Shown piece by piece: positions 37,749 to 48,184 of a stretch of 64,000 nt of DNA. The DNA comes from Acestrorhynchus altus (taxonomy: Eukaryota; Chordata; Actinopteri; Characiformes; Acestrorhynchidae). The translations under genes and the position numbers were made by a program. Position 1 is the stretch's first letter. Each line of letters begins with the position of its first letter. Where the stretch lies: assembly GCA_034509495.1 (NCBI GenBank), contig CM067503.1, positions 21,885,161 through 21,949,160 on the forward strand, written 5' to 3'. The notes under the pieces are model-generated. The model saw only the letters and a program-made list of their open reading frames with translations. It was not told the DNA's origin and searched no databases.

Positions 37749-38936
37749 CCTACTTCAAGGTTCAAGGTTCAAGGTTCGGTTTATTCGTCACATACATCGT
37801 TATACACAGTACAACATGCAGTGAAATTTTTTTTTTACAACTGTCTGCACCCACAGATCAATAGGGGAGAGGGGAGAAGGTGGGGAGAGGATAAACAGAA
37901 TAACCAGTATAAACAGAATAAACAGAATAAAAATGTACAATCTAAGTATAAAAATAAATAAATAAGAAGACTAACTAAATAACTAAACTCTGGGACTGAT
38001 TATGAAGAAGGAAATAATAATAAGTGAGGTAGATGTGTGAATAGTTCCAGTTGTGTAGGAACCCTGAGAGATGAATAAAGTACCAAGTGCAGTGTTTTGC
38101 TACATGATGTTATATAAATAGAGTGTTGGTGAATATGTGAGTCCGTTGATGACTTATGAGAGTTCAATGTGTGAGATGTGGGATTTGGGTTAAGAATGAA
38201 CTTGGATCTGGTTCAGAGTTCAAATAGCCTGAGGGAAGAAGCTCAGTCTCATCCTTTCTGTGGTGGATCTCAATGAGCGGAACCGCTTTCCTGATGGCAG
38301 CAAAGCAAAAAGCCCATTATTGGGATGACTGAGGTTCTTCAAGATCTTGATTGCTTTCGACCAGCACCGCTTGTTATAGATAGTCTGCATCCTCATGATG
38401 CGCTCGGCGGAGCGCACCACTCTCTGCAGGGTCTGTCTGTCCCGTTTGGTGCTGTTTCCGAACCAGGCCACAGAGTTCCTCGTGAGGATGCTCTCGATGG
38501 TGCAGGAGTAGTCTGAAGCAAGGGAAAGCAAAGTCTGTAAGTCCCTAAGACGTCTGAGGAAGTAGAGACACTGTCGGGCTTTCTTTGCCAGGATGTCGGC
38601 ATGGCAGGGCCATGTCAGGTCTTGCAAGATGTTGACTCCAAGGTATTGGAAGCTTTCCACTCTCTCTACTTCTGCACCGTTGAGCCGTACTGGTTGGTAG
38701 CTCCTCGTCTGTCTCCTGCTGCAGTCCACTATCAGCTCCTTGGTTTTGCTGACATTGAGCAGGATATTGTTGCCCAGGCACCAGGTTCCCAGGCATGCAA
38801 TCTCCTCTAGGTAGGCCTTCTCGTCGTTGTCAGAGATCAGGCCCACCATGACCGTGTCATCAGCAAACTTAACAATAATGTTGGAGCTTGAAGTGGTGTT
38901 ATTTACTTGGGTGGAGGTTGTGAGGGGTAAGGGCAA
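37749..38936 (-). mobile_element. L2/CR1-group LINE 3' part with a 238-codon reverse transcriptase frame
   Basis: The minus-strand frame 38936-38220 is the longest in the window. It holds the catalytic FADDT at residues 24-28, then NNILLNVSKTKELIVDCSRR, RVESFQYLGVNILQDLTWP, AKKARQCLYFLRRLR, SCTIESILTRNSVAWFGNS and LQRVVRSAERI, all conserved C-terminal blocks of the group. It ends with an intact-looking C-terminus (MRLSFFPQAI). The 3' untranslated region runs to about 37757 and ends in a tandem ggttcaa repeat. The 5' part, including the endonuclease, is missing, as in most 5'-truncated LINEs. It is the least decayed element here and so probably the youngest. Confidence 0.9.
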
Positions 38937-39335
38937 AGGATTCTGTGATCATTGACCATTGTTGTCTTCTTTTGAGATCTGGGTCTTTTTGAGTTTATAA
39001 AAGTCACCAGTACACTCTTTCCTCCCAAGAATGTACTGTTAATTTGGCAACTCCTAACATTTCCATCTCACTGATGGATTTCTTCTTTTTTCTATTGATG
39101 GTCTGTTTCACTTCAAGTGAGAGCTCCTTGGACCACGTGTTGTGGGTTCACAGCAACAGTTCCCAATGCAAGCGCCACACCTGGAATCAACTCCAGGACC
39201 ATTTACCTGATGATGGATTAATGAGTGAATAGTTCATACAGCCCATGAGGTAATTGTTTAATTACTTTTAAGCCGCTGAAATGAGGAGCCTTTGTATAGG
39301 ATATTTTTGTTCAGCCCCTTGAATTAAACCTGAAA
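38937..39335 (-). mobile_element. Tc1-like fragment, N-terminal domain (family E)
   Basis: Minus-strand reading near 39110-38940 is SLEVKQTINRKKKKSISEME, then MLGVAKLTVHSWEERVYW, a paired-type helix-turn-helix. Its 5' leader has the start ctttcaggtttaattcaagggg near 39340. Everything beyond the DNA-binding part is replaced by the adjacent LINE. Confidence 0.7.
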
Positions 39336-40355
39336 GTGTACACAATGACAGAACCTCTCAAGCTCACTCAGACTGGATATGGAACATAAGTGCACAGCCA
39401 TTTTTAGATATCCCCAGAGATGTTTAATTTGTTCAAGTCTGGGCTTTGGCTCCATCCCAGTCTCCAGAAAGCTCTGGAGCAGGTAATCATTAAGGATGTC
39501 TTAGTTCTTGCTGCAGAAAACATCCCCACAACATGATGCCACCACCATGCTTCACTGTGGGAATGGTATTGGCTAGGTAATGAGCAGTGTCTGGTTTCCT
39601 CCAGACATGATGCTTGGCATTCAGTTCAAAAACATCAATCTTTTTGTTTCTCATGGTCTGAGTGTCCTTTAGGTGCCTTTTGGCAAACTCCAGATAGGCC
39701 ATCATGTGCCTTTTACTGAGGAGTGGCTTCTGTCTGTTCACTCTATCATGTAGGCCTGTATGGTGGAGAGGAGTGCTGCAGGAAGGGTTGTGCTTCTGGA
39801 AGGTTCTCCTCTCTCCACAGAGCAACATTGGAGCTCTATAAGAGTGACCACTGGGTTTTTGGTCACCTCCCTGGCTAAGGCCCTCCTACCACAATCGCTC
39901 AGTTTGGCCAGGCCACTCTAGGAAGAGTGATGGTGGTTCCAATCTTCTTCTATTTATGTATGTTGGAGGCCATTTGGGACCTTCACAGCAGAAATATTTC
40001 TGTTACCTTCCCCAGATCTGTGTCTCAATACAATATTGTCTCTAGACAATACAGTCTATAGACCATTCCTTAGACTTCACAGCTTGGTTTGTATTCTGAC
40101 ATGTACTGTCTACTATGGGACCTTATGAAAACAGGTGAATCAACTGAATTTACCACAGGTGTACTCAAACCAAGCTTTAGAAACATCTGAAGGATGATCA
40201 CTGGAAACAAGATGCACCTGGACTCAATTTTGAGTGTCATGGCAAATGCCGAGAATACTTATGTACACGTTATATTTTTGTGTTTTCTTTTTTAATAAAT
40301 TTGCAAAGATTTCAAACAAACTTTTCTCACTTTGTCATCATGAGTTATTGTCCAT
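39336..40355 (-). mobile_element. Tc1-like transposon (family F), inactive
   Basis: The minus-strand frame 39828-39490 reads HHTGLHDRVNRQKPLLSKRH, then YLEFAKRHLKDTQTMRNK, VFELNAKHHVWRKPDTAHYL and TVKHGGGIMLWGCF, the central Tc1 transposase region. The region around the first catalytic Asp (ILWSDE-type) is damaged. It is the same family as 59092-60507 (plus). The inner inverted repeat is seen at 40290-40350 (ttgcaaagatttcaaac); the outer end is replaced by an (AC)n array. Confidence 0.85.
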
Positions 40356-40360
40356 AGAAT

Positions 40361-40373
40361 ATATATATATACA

Positions 40374-40431
<58 letters not shown>
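40361..40431. repeat. (TA)n(CA)n microsatellite between two Tc1 elements
   Basis: A short TA run changes into a CA run of about 50 bases, exactly at the junction of two Tc1-like ends. Confidence 0.95.
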
Positions 40432-40434
<3 letters not shown>

Positions 40435-41710
40435 GTCCAAAAGTCTACATACCACAGTTCTTAATACCATGCATAGCCCCCTCTAACATCAATGACAGCT
40501 TGTTGAAGTCTTTTGTGGTAGTTGTGGATGAGGTTCTTATTTTCTCAGATGGGAAAGCTGCCCATTCTTCTTGGCAAGTTCCTCCATCCTGGGCTGCCTT
40601 GTATGAACTGTGCACTTGAGATCTTCCCTGAGTGGCTCCTGATATTGAGGTCAGGAGACTGAGATTGCCACTCCAGAACCTTCACTTTGTTCTGCTGTAG
40701 CCAATGACAGGTCGACTTGGCCTTGTGTTTTGGATCACTGTCATGCTGGAACGTCCAAGTACGTCCCATGCGCAACTTCCTGGCTGATGAGTGCAAATTT
40801 GCCTCCAGTACTTGCTAATAATGTGCTGCATTCATCTTCCATTCAACTTTGACCAAGTTTCCTTTGTAGCTCACACATCCCCAAAACATCAGTGACCTAC
40901 CTCCGTGCTTTACAGTAGGAATGGTGTTCCTTTCATCATAGGCCTTGTTGACACCTCTCCAAACATAACGTTTATGGTTGTGGCCAAAAAGTTTGATTTT
41001 GTCTCATCACTCCCAATGACCTTGTTCCAGAAGATTTGAGGCTTGTCTCTGTACTGTTTAATGCATTGTAGACAAGGTATGTTGTGGCATTTGCACAGTA
41101 ATGGCCTTCTTCTGGCGACTCGACCATGCAGCCCATTTTTCTTCAAGTGCCTCCTTAATGCACATCTTGAAATCATACTGCTAGTTTTCAGAGAGTCCTG
41201 TATTTCAGCTGATGTTATTTGTGGGTTTTTCTTTGCAACCTAAAAACAATTTTCCTGGTATGTGTGGCTGAAATTTTTGTTGGTCTACCTGAGCATGGTT
41301 TGGTTTTTACAGAGCCCCTGATTTTCCATTTGTTAATCACAGTTTAAACACTACTGACTGGCATTATCAATTCCTTGGATATGTTTTTGTATCCCTTTCC
41401 TGTTTTATACAGTTGAATTACCTTTTCCCATAGATCTGTTGACAACTCTTTTGCTTTCCCCATGACTCACAATCCAGAAACATCAGTGGCTGGATGAAAG
41501 ATGCAAGAGTCTGTCTGGATCCCAGAAAATCACTCAGCTTATATGCACACACACTGATAACAAGCAAACAGGTCACAGGTGAGGATATTACCTTTAGTAA
41601 CCATTCAAACTCATTAGAGTCAACTTCTGTGCATGTTATCAGGCCAAACTCAACAGGGTATATGAACTTATGAATGTTTTTGGTTGTCATTATGACTTAA
41701 AAAGAGAAAA
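40432..41710 (-). mobile_element. Tc1-like transposon (family G), inactive
   Basis: Minus-strand transposase pieces: 41176-40910 reads LRRHLKKNGLHGRVARRRPL and VIGSDETKSNF (first catalytic Asp in SDE). 40796-40545 reads MGRTWTFQHDSDPKHKAKST, CHWLQQNKVKVLEWQSQSPD and LN (second and third catalytic acids), then degrades. The outer repeat gttgtccaaaagtctacatacc at 40433 is mirrored imperfectly by gggtatatgaacttatgaatg near 41660. Several frameshifts separate the parts. Confidence 0.87.
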
Positions 41711-41759
41711 CACAGTCGTTTGACAATAATTAACTTCACCCAACCACTAATCATGAGTG

Positions 41760-42302
41760 GAAAAAATGGTGGTGGGTCACTTGGGTGTTGGTGATGGTGT
41801 GTTAGTGTGCATTGCACTGGTATGATTGATCAGACACAGCAGCGATGCTGGAGTGTTTAAACCCCTTTGTGTCACTACTGCACTGAGAATAGTCCACTGA
41901 CCAGAAATATCCAGCCAACAGCGTACTGTGGGCACTGATGAAGGACAAGAGGACAATCAACAAAAACTGCACAGAAACAGACAATCTTCTGCCTCTGACT
42001 TCACATCTACAAGGTGGAGCAACTCTAGTAGAGTGGACAGTGAGTGGACATAATGTTTAAACACTCCAGCAGCAATGCTGTGTTGGATCTATTTGTACCA
42101 ACCTAACAAACACTAAAACAACACCTTGTCAGTGTCACTTCAGATCTGAGAATGACCCACTAAGCAAATAATACATACTCTTTAGTGGTCCTGTGGGGTC
42201 CTGACCAAGAACAGGGTGAAAGGAGGCTAACAAAGTAAGCCGAGAAAGAGGGAGTACAGTCTGTATTTATAGAACTACAAAGTGCTCCCAAATGGTACAG
42301 CC
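41760..42302. mobile_element. Second copy of the inverted-repeat transposon (as at 2976-3960)
   Basis: Shares ctggagtgtttaaacccc, cactactgcactgagaatagtcc, agagtggacagtgagtggacataatg, gagaatgacccacta, ggtcctgtggggtcctga and ggtgaaaggaggctaacaaag with the first copy. It keeps the central part (atatccagccaacagcg, gatgaaggacaagagg) that is missing there. The left terminal arm is truncated. Confidence 0.8.
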
Positions 42303-42866
42303 TTCTGTCAATGGTGCTGCCATTAAGAGTATGACTCAGGGAGGACATTACTGCTGTCCACAATCATGACGCATGTGGGACAATCCATTGATTCTCATTT
42401 TCTGTGGTTTGTGTAGGTCTCCCATACCCTCATGTTGCTGGTCTGCAACCAACAGTGTGCTGCAGTAATATCCACCAGTATGGCATGCAATACATCAATA
42501 AAACCATCCTGATTTCCAGAAGCCTATGATGTGACCCTCTTGAATTTGTCCAACTGCTCAAATTACTTTTGAATTCTTAGACATTTGCTTATAAATAATG
42601 CTACCAACACAACAGCATGAGTCAGAAGGAAAAGCAAACACAGGGGGTAGCCATGCCCTGGTGGTTAGAGAGCCTGCTGCTGGTTGCTGATTCCAAGCCC
42701 CCACAGTGGGTCTATGAACATCTTTACCTTTACCCCAATGGGACAACATTATATAGTAAGTAAGATAGAGCGTAAAGGCCTGTCCTTGCATATATCACAT
42801 ACACACCCAAATGTGTTAAACTTGAACCATTTTCATGTCTCATGATCTCAAACGTTCCCACTTAAA

Positions 42867-42916
<50 letters not shown>

Positions 42917-43744
42917 ATGGACAGAAAGACAGATGGAGGCACACTCTCTCAAAAATAACTTAAGGCCCTGTGGACTTTAGATTGAATACAAAGTGGCCAG
43001 TCATTTTCTGGTGTAAATTAACACAAAGCGTAACTGTTTCTAATTGTATCTCACAAAGGCTGCAAAAAGTCCCAGGGCACCAACATGTCCTGATTTACCA
43101 ATTATTCAGATTCATATTAGAGGAAGAAAAGGAGGAAAAAAGGCAACCAGAAAGGAAAAATTCCAAATTACAATGAGGCATAAATTTCTTGCTAAAAGGT
43201 CACAAATCCATTGATTTTAGAAAACTTTACAATAAATGACTTTACTTGAAAACTGTGGGTTAGGGTTAGTTACTTCTAAAATGCGTCTAATTATTCATTG
43301 GAGTATGCAGTCATAGTGCATAGCATACAAGAAAAGTACAGTCAAGAGTCTGCTTCTTACTTTCCTTAGAAAATTCCATATATAATTCCATTGGAATTCC
43401 CTAATAAGGCACACATTAAAAAAATATAATTTAAAACAACATGCATGACATTCCATGTGACTACATGTTCTGTATTGTGGGACAAAAATTAGTAAATCTT
43501 GTAAATTTAAGTATCAGTTAAATATTTTATAATTATATTTTAGATATTTATTTTACAAAGATGACCATTACATATGTTTCAATGCAGACTTACAGAGTAA
43601 GAAAAAGAGAAAAATGAAGCATGAGCACAGTGTCAACACTCAATTTTAAAAAGGAATATTAATTGGTGTAATTGGTGTGTTGCATGTACGGTGCAGCGAG
43701 TGCTGCAATAATGATTAAAACATCCCAGTGAGAGATGTGATTAC
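42303..43744. other. tpk1 intron: SINE head and (AT)n, otherwise nothing
   Basis: A SINE head-like piece lies at 42640-42740 (ccatgccctggtggttagagagcc...gattccaagcccc) and (AT)n at 42870-42911. No exon besides the following tpk1 one. Confidence 0.55.
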
Positions 43745-43891
43745 CTCTCGGAGGAGACAGGCCAGAGACAAACCCTGAATGACCACCACAGGGAGCTCTG
43801 TCATCTTCTGGGCGTGATAAAGAGTTTCCACTGTTGCCATGATCTGATCAAATCGGCCCGCCAGACCACCCAGGACAACTATGGTGTTCAC
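43745..43891 (-). CDS. tpk1: tpk1 coding exon (GGLAGRFDQ motif)
   Basis: This 147-base, phase 0-0 exon encodes 49 residues. It opens VNTIVVLGGLAGRFDQIMAT, continues VETLYHAQKMTELPVVVIQG and ends LSLACLLRE. The acceptor is cttttcacag and the donor gtaatc. GGLAGRFDQ is a hallmark of eukaryotic and bacterial thiamine pyrophosphokinases, completing the catalytic alpha/beta domain. The second half enters the linker and first strands of the C-terminal thiamine-binding domain (PVVVIQ matches the family's PIIIIQ). This is the longest and most conserved exon in the window. Confidence 0.96.
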
Positions 43892-44109
43892 CTGTGAAAA
43901 GACATCCAGCTAAGAAAAGCAGTGGTTCTGAACCTTTTTAGACACAACTTGCATTAAAAATGTCAGTGTCACATCCCCCTCCTCATTACTCCTACAAAAC
44001 ACTACAGTATTTTTTTCAATTACAGTTTAAAATATATGAGAAAATTTCTCATGTCTAAAATGTGATCTTTCATATGTAGGATGCACAATACATGGAACCA
44101 TGGACAAAA

Positions 44110-44265
44110 CAATCCTCACAAGGGTATTAAGTCAAGAAAAAAAAGAAGACAGTCAGGGGAACTCTGAAGGTCACTTTGAGATCGGGAAGACCTAGAAAAA
44201 TAGAAAGAACTACTTGTATTCAGGAAGAAAGGCACATCAACACTCTCCTATGGCTGCAAAGAACA
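44110..44265 (+). mobile_element. Tc1-like family B fragment (helix-turn-helix linker)
   Basis: Plus-strand reading VTLRSGRPRKIERTTCIQEE has the GRPRK linker between the two halves of the Tc1 DNA-binding domain. It is the same family as the minus copies at 9600 and 18443. Confidence 0.6.
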
Positions 44266-44269
44266 TTTA

Positions 44270-44760
44270 GGTTTAGAGATCATTATACAAGCATTTATCA
44301 GTTCCAGAATAGATTATTGCAATGCTGTCCTCTATGGTCCCCTGCTGTTCTCTGGATGTAAAAAACTACAGGCTGTACAAAATGCAGCTGCCTGTACTGC
44401 CTGAATGTTCTTGCCTGTACCTGATCATCAGACCACATAACTGCCATACTTAAACCTTTATGATGGCTACCTCCTTCTGGTTTTAAGCCCATGTGTGGTA
44501 TTGCATATGGTCTCTTTGACCCTGACACCCAAGTTCTCTGACATCCACTTACTCTCTGTTCCTCCCTCTGTTACGCACTGTAGGAGAGAGGACTTACATT
44601 GAGACTGGTCCTAAATTCTGGAACACGATTCTTGCTCATGTTTACTTATTCTTGTGCATGCATTTCTTTCAAATTTCTTTCATCCTGACTTTTCAACTAT
44701 GTAATGTAATAAATGTTATAATTCAGTCTGAATTGCCAGTGCTTTTCTATGGTGAATAAA
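44270..44760 (+). mobile_element. LINE C-terminal fragment
   Basis: Reads ASISVPE then SRIDYCNAVLYGP and LQAVQNAAA in shifted frames, the L2/CR1-group block after the reverse transcriptase. The 3' part has gagacttacattgagactgg-like coding remains and ends about 44740 in an AT-rich tail. It is directly fused to the Tc1 piece before it. Confidence 0.65.
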
Positions 44761-44765
44761 AAAGC

Positions 44766-46134
44766 TGTTCATGTGCAACTAAATGCTTGTGTCAGTAATG
44801 AGTGAATCACAAAGTAGCTGAACTCACTCATTACAAGGAGTGTCTGGATACATTTGCACATTTAGTGCATGCAAAAAAAAAGAGAAAAAGAAATTCAATG
44901 TAATGAAAATAACACATTGCCAACAGTGAAACGTATCATGCTGTGGGTTTACTGGTGCAAAATTAAAAAATACCCACCAAAAACTAGCTGAAGACACAAA
45001 ATATAAAGCTTTTGGAAAGGCCTGACCTAATATAAATAGGTCTAAAATAGAGAATTTTTTTTGGACAGACCTTAACCAAGATGTACAGCAAGTTGACTCC
45101 AGAATATCTCAGAAATAAAGGCCTTCTGTAAAGTGGGAACTCAGAATTCAATTTCTTCAATTCCATAGCCACTCACTGTTTAAGTGACATCACTGCTGGT
45201 CAAGATTTATGGAAAATTCATTCCTTTAGGTCTGTGCACTTTTATGCCCATTTCATGATACCCCCAAAATGATCTAAACTCCAAGCTGAGAACTAATACT
45301 CAACTACAAGATACTTTCTGCTACAGAGCTTTTGTTTTCCACAGCAGGTTCAGCAGAGATGCCCTTTATTTCACTGCAATAAAGGTGTGTGATAAAAAGT
45401 GTCTTATTTATTTATTTATTTACTTGCTTATTTATGAAGGGTCAGTGTAAGGAGAGAACAGGAAAGTGTTGATGTAGCAGAAATGCAGTGATTATTGCGC
45501 TCGGCTCCACTCTTCTGACTGATGCGCTCGTGGCCTATCCCTGGGAGCTTTAAACACTCAGTGTGACATGGAGCTGTTTAAAATGCAGGGATGATAATCA
45601 ACACATCACACACACACCCCCACAGGGCCATTTAAAGAGCAAGTCTTTACGAGCCAGTCGACACATAAATTGTATGCATTAAAGTGGTGAGGTAATTACA
45701 CTGACGTTTAGGGGAAATTACTCAAAATATGAAGCACAACTCCTTTTCTGTTCTTTGGTTTCTTTCTGAAGTTTCCTTTTGACCTTCTTCTCTGAAAGTA
45801 AGGGGAATGACATCAGACTGAGAGCTGAATCGTCTAAAGATGCCCATGATGTACTTTCAGAGACTTTCAATTCAAGAGTATGTTTGAGCATGACAAACAT
45901 TTCTTGACAAGCTGAGAAACCCAAAACAATCACTGAAAATGACAGAAGCATGCAGATTGAGGCAGTAGAGTAATATTATAGGATATTACAAAAAAAATCA
46001 CTCAGAGTAGTAATGACAGAGACCCTATTCTCCCATTGACAGGCCAGTATAGCACTACAAAATTTTGAGGTCTTGTTAATTTACAGATGAACAAAAATGC
46101 CTAGAAGGCCAACAGGGTGTGTATGCGTTGGGTC

Positions 46135-46210
<76 letters not shown>

Positions 46211-47455
46211 CAGGGCAAAAGTGCATGGATAACCAAAGGGCAGAAGGTAAGGAAAACAAGGGGAAAAAAACAACCAAAAAAGTTAGTAAGGAAACAAAAG
46301 GACACAGTGTGTGTATGTGTCTGAGGGTGATTCTTATGGTCAGCAGACTCAGGCCCTTTCAGACAGGCTGTCAAAGTTCACACCCAGACAGAGAGCAGAG
46401 TGTGTATCTCTCACACACACCCACAAACAAGCATCCTATTTGACAGCTTGCTGGATGAAAATTCACAATGATGCTAAAGTCGACAGCTCAGATACACACA
46501 GGTATGGATGTTGGGTGTTACAAACACACATTTTATCTCTCTGTGGATGAAAAAAAACTCCACTCAGGAATCACAAAGTAAACCCCTGCTCCACCTCCGG
46601 CCTGACATCTAAGCTCCTCCAGAATCCATTCTTCCACACAGCACTTCTCTCTGCAGGCCCTTGGTCTACATCTTTATTTCATGTCTCTGCCCCACGGCTG
46701 TCTCCTCTGATACCTCACTGTACAACAGGATATCAAGTGAACAAGTGAAAGCATCCTAAATATGGAGAGTACATCTTATGTTTCTCAACATGGAATTTTT
46801 GTCACTGTCTTTTTGATAACTGTATATCTCTGAAACTTTTCAAAAGAGGAAAAAAATCTTCATGAGGATTGGACTGTAAAACGTAAAGAACTTCTGGTCT
46901 TAAAAAAAAGCCACAATAAAAAATGTAATACTAAGGTTTCGATCTAACAGCAACTATACCTTACATTTATCTTTGTTTTCCTGCAGTATTATTTAATGGT
47001 AGAGGGTAATGTAAATGCTGATCAGATCCAACTATGCAAAAAAACATGCCTTATTCACCAATATTTTCATCTTCAAAATTAGTTCTCGACAATGGCACAT
47101 TTAATGGTACATTTAATTTAAAATATAACAAAAAAAAGTGGGGTTTTCTCCTTCAGAACACTTAGTGAATAATACACGTTACTTATTTTTACACATCAAA
47201 TAAAATAAACAATTAAACCTGTATTTAAATATCCTAAATTTGTCTAGCATTTTGCTTGTTCTCCAAGTTCAGTAATGACAGTGTGGTCTTATATACCTTA
47301 AATAGTCAATAATTGACCAGAATTCAACAGACTGTTTTTGTTCCAAAGCTTTTAAGACTCACATATGTCATGTGATAATGGGTTAAATTACACAAATATA
47401 TGCATTAGTTCCCATGACAAAAACCTGAATTCTATTTGCTTTGAATTTCCACACA
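44766..47455. other. tpk1 intron, noncoding, long (AC)n
   Basis: A short piece at 44815-44875 (aactcactcattacaaggagtgtctggatacatttgcacat) resembles the end of a small fish DNA element. 45480-45720 is complex and unique. (AC)n lies at 46138-46208. No exon. Confidence 0.55.
46138..46208. repeat. (AC)35 microsatellite
   Basis: About 71 bases of uninterrupted AC; it gives Thr/His and Cys/Val frames that are not proteins. Confidence 0.96.
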
Positions 47456-47459
47456 TAGA

Positions 47460-47815
47460 CTGAAAACTGATTGGTCTTATAATCTAGAGCAATTTGGACG
47501 ATTGCTTCTCAGACTCATCCCAAACACATTCAATGATATTAAGGTCTGGACTCAGGGAGTGGTCAATCCAATGTCTTGAGAACAGCAGCAGCTTTTAAAA
47601 CCACTTAGCTTTAGAGACTCCTCTTTTCTCCCTATCCTTTTTACTTGTGTTCTGCAAGTGAATGATCTTATATCCCTGCAACAAGTGACAAACCTGTACC
47701 TAATGACTGGTTTGAGTGCAGATTACAAAAATGAAGGATGTGCTCTTACTACTGCATAGCACTGTATCTCTAGACACTTTCTGAAGTAGTTAAATGATTT
47801 TACTGCACTAACAGA
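47460..47815 (-). mobile_element. Tc1-like remnant, noncoding
   Basis: The run actcatcccaaacacattcaatgatattaaggtctggactcagggagtggtcaatccaatg is the complement of the C-terminal Tc1 transposase region (the stretch that encodes the SPDLNxIE neighbourhood in other families). The rest is too decayed to read. Confidence 0.5.
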
Positions 47816-48088
47816 CAATTACACCTATTACCAACCAATAACAATTTGTTTGAATAAACTTATGATTACACAATCTATATTATTATATTAGTGTACATTA
47901 TAGAATGGGCTGCAGGGCACTGGACAAAATTTAACAGGCTGCAATGGACTGAACATAAACAGAAGAAGGTCATATGAAGCAGAGTTAGATTAGAGACAAA
48001 TCTCCATAATCAGCATCAACACATTGATTTCCCAATGTTGAGAATTGTGAAACAAAAGCAGTGCAGACCCGAGAGACTTAAACCATAC
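47816..48088. other. tpk1 intron, nothing recognised
   Basis: AT-rich, unique; directly downstream (minus strand) of an exon donor. Confidence 0.6.
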
Positions 48089-48184
48089 CTGGACTCGCTG
48101 CCTTTTGATCTCGTCCACCATAATGACCAGGCACTTAGTGAAGTCCGTTAGATCCTGGTTAGCTGTATGGATCAGCCTGCACTT
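48089..48184 (-). CDS. tpk1: tpk1 coding exon (DLTDFTKCL motif)
   Basis: This 96-base, phase 0-0 exon encodes 32 residues, starting KCRLIHTANQD and continuing LTDFTKCLVIMVDEIKRQRVQ. It has acceptor tttgcctttag and donor gtatgg. The DxTD motif (here DLTD) carries a conserved aspartate of the catalytic centre; the vertebrate protein has DQDHTDFTKCL. It covers about residues 90-121. The tail of the exon is the least conserved part, as is usual for the surface helix that follows. No stops or odd codon use. Confidence 0.94.

Noticed and set aside
46076..46374. Cys/Val- and Thr/His-repeat open frames
   Set aside because: They are products of the (AC)n microsatellite; the same holds for frames at 7024, 24192, 36057 and 40234.
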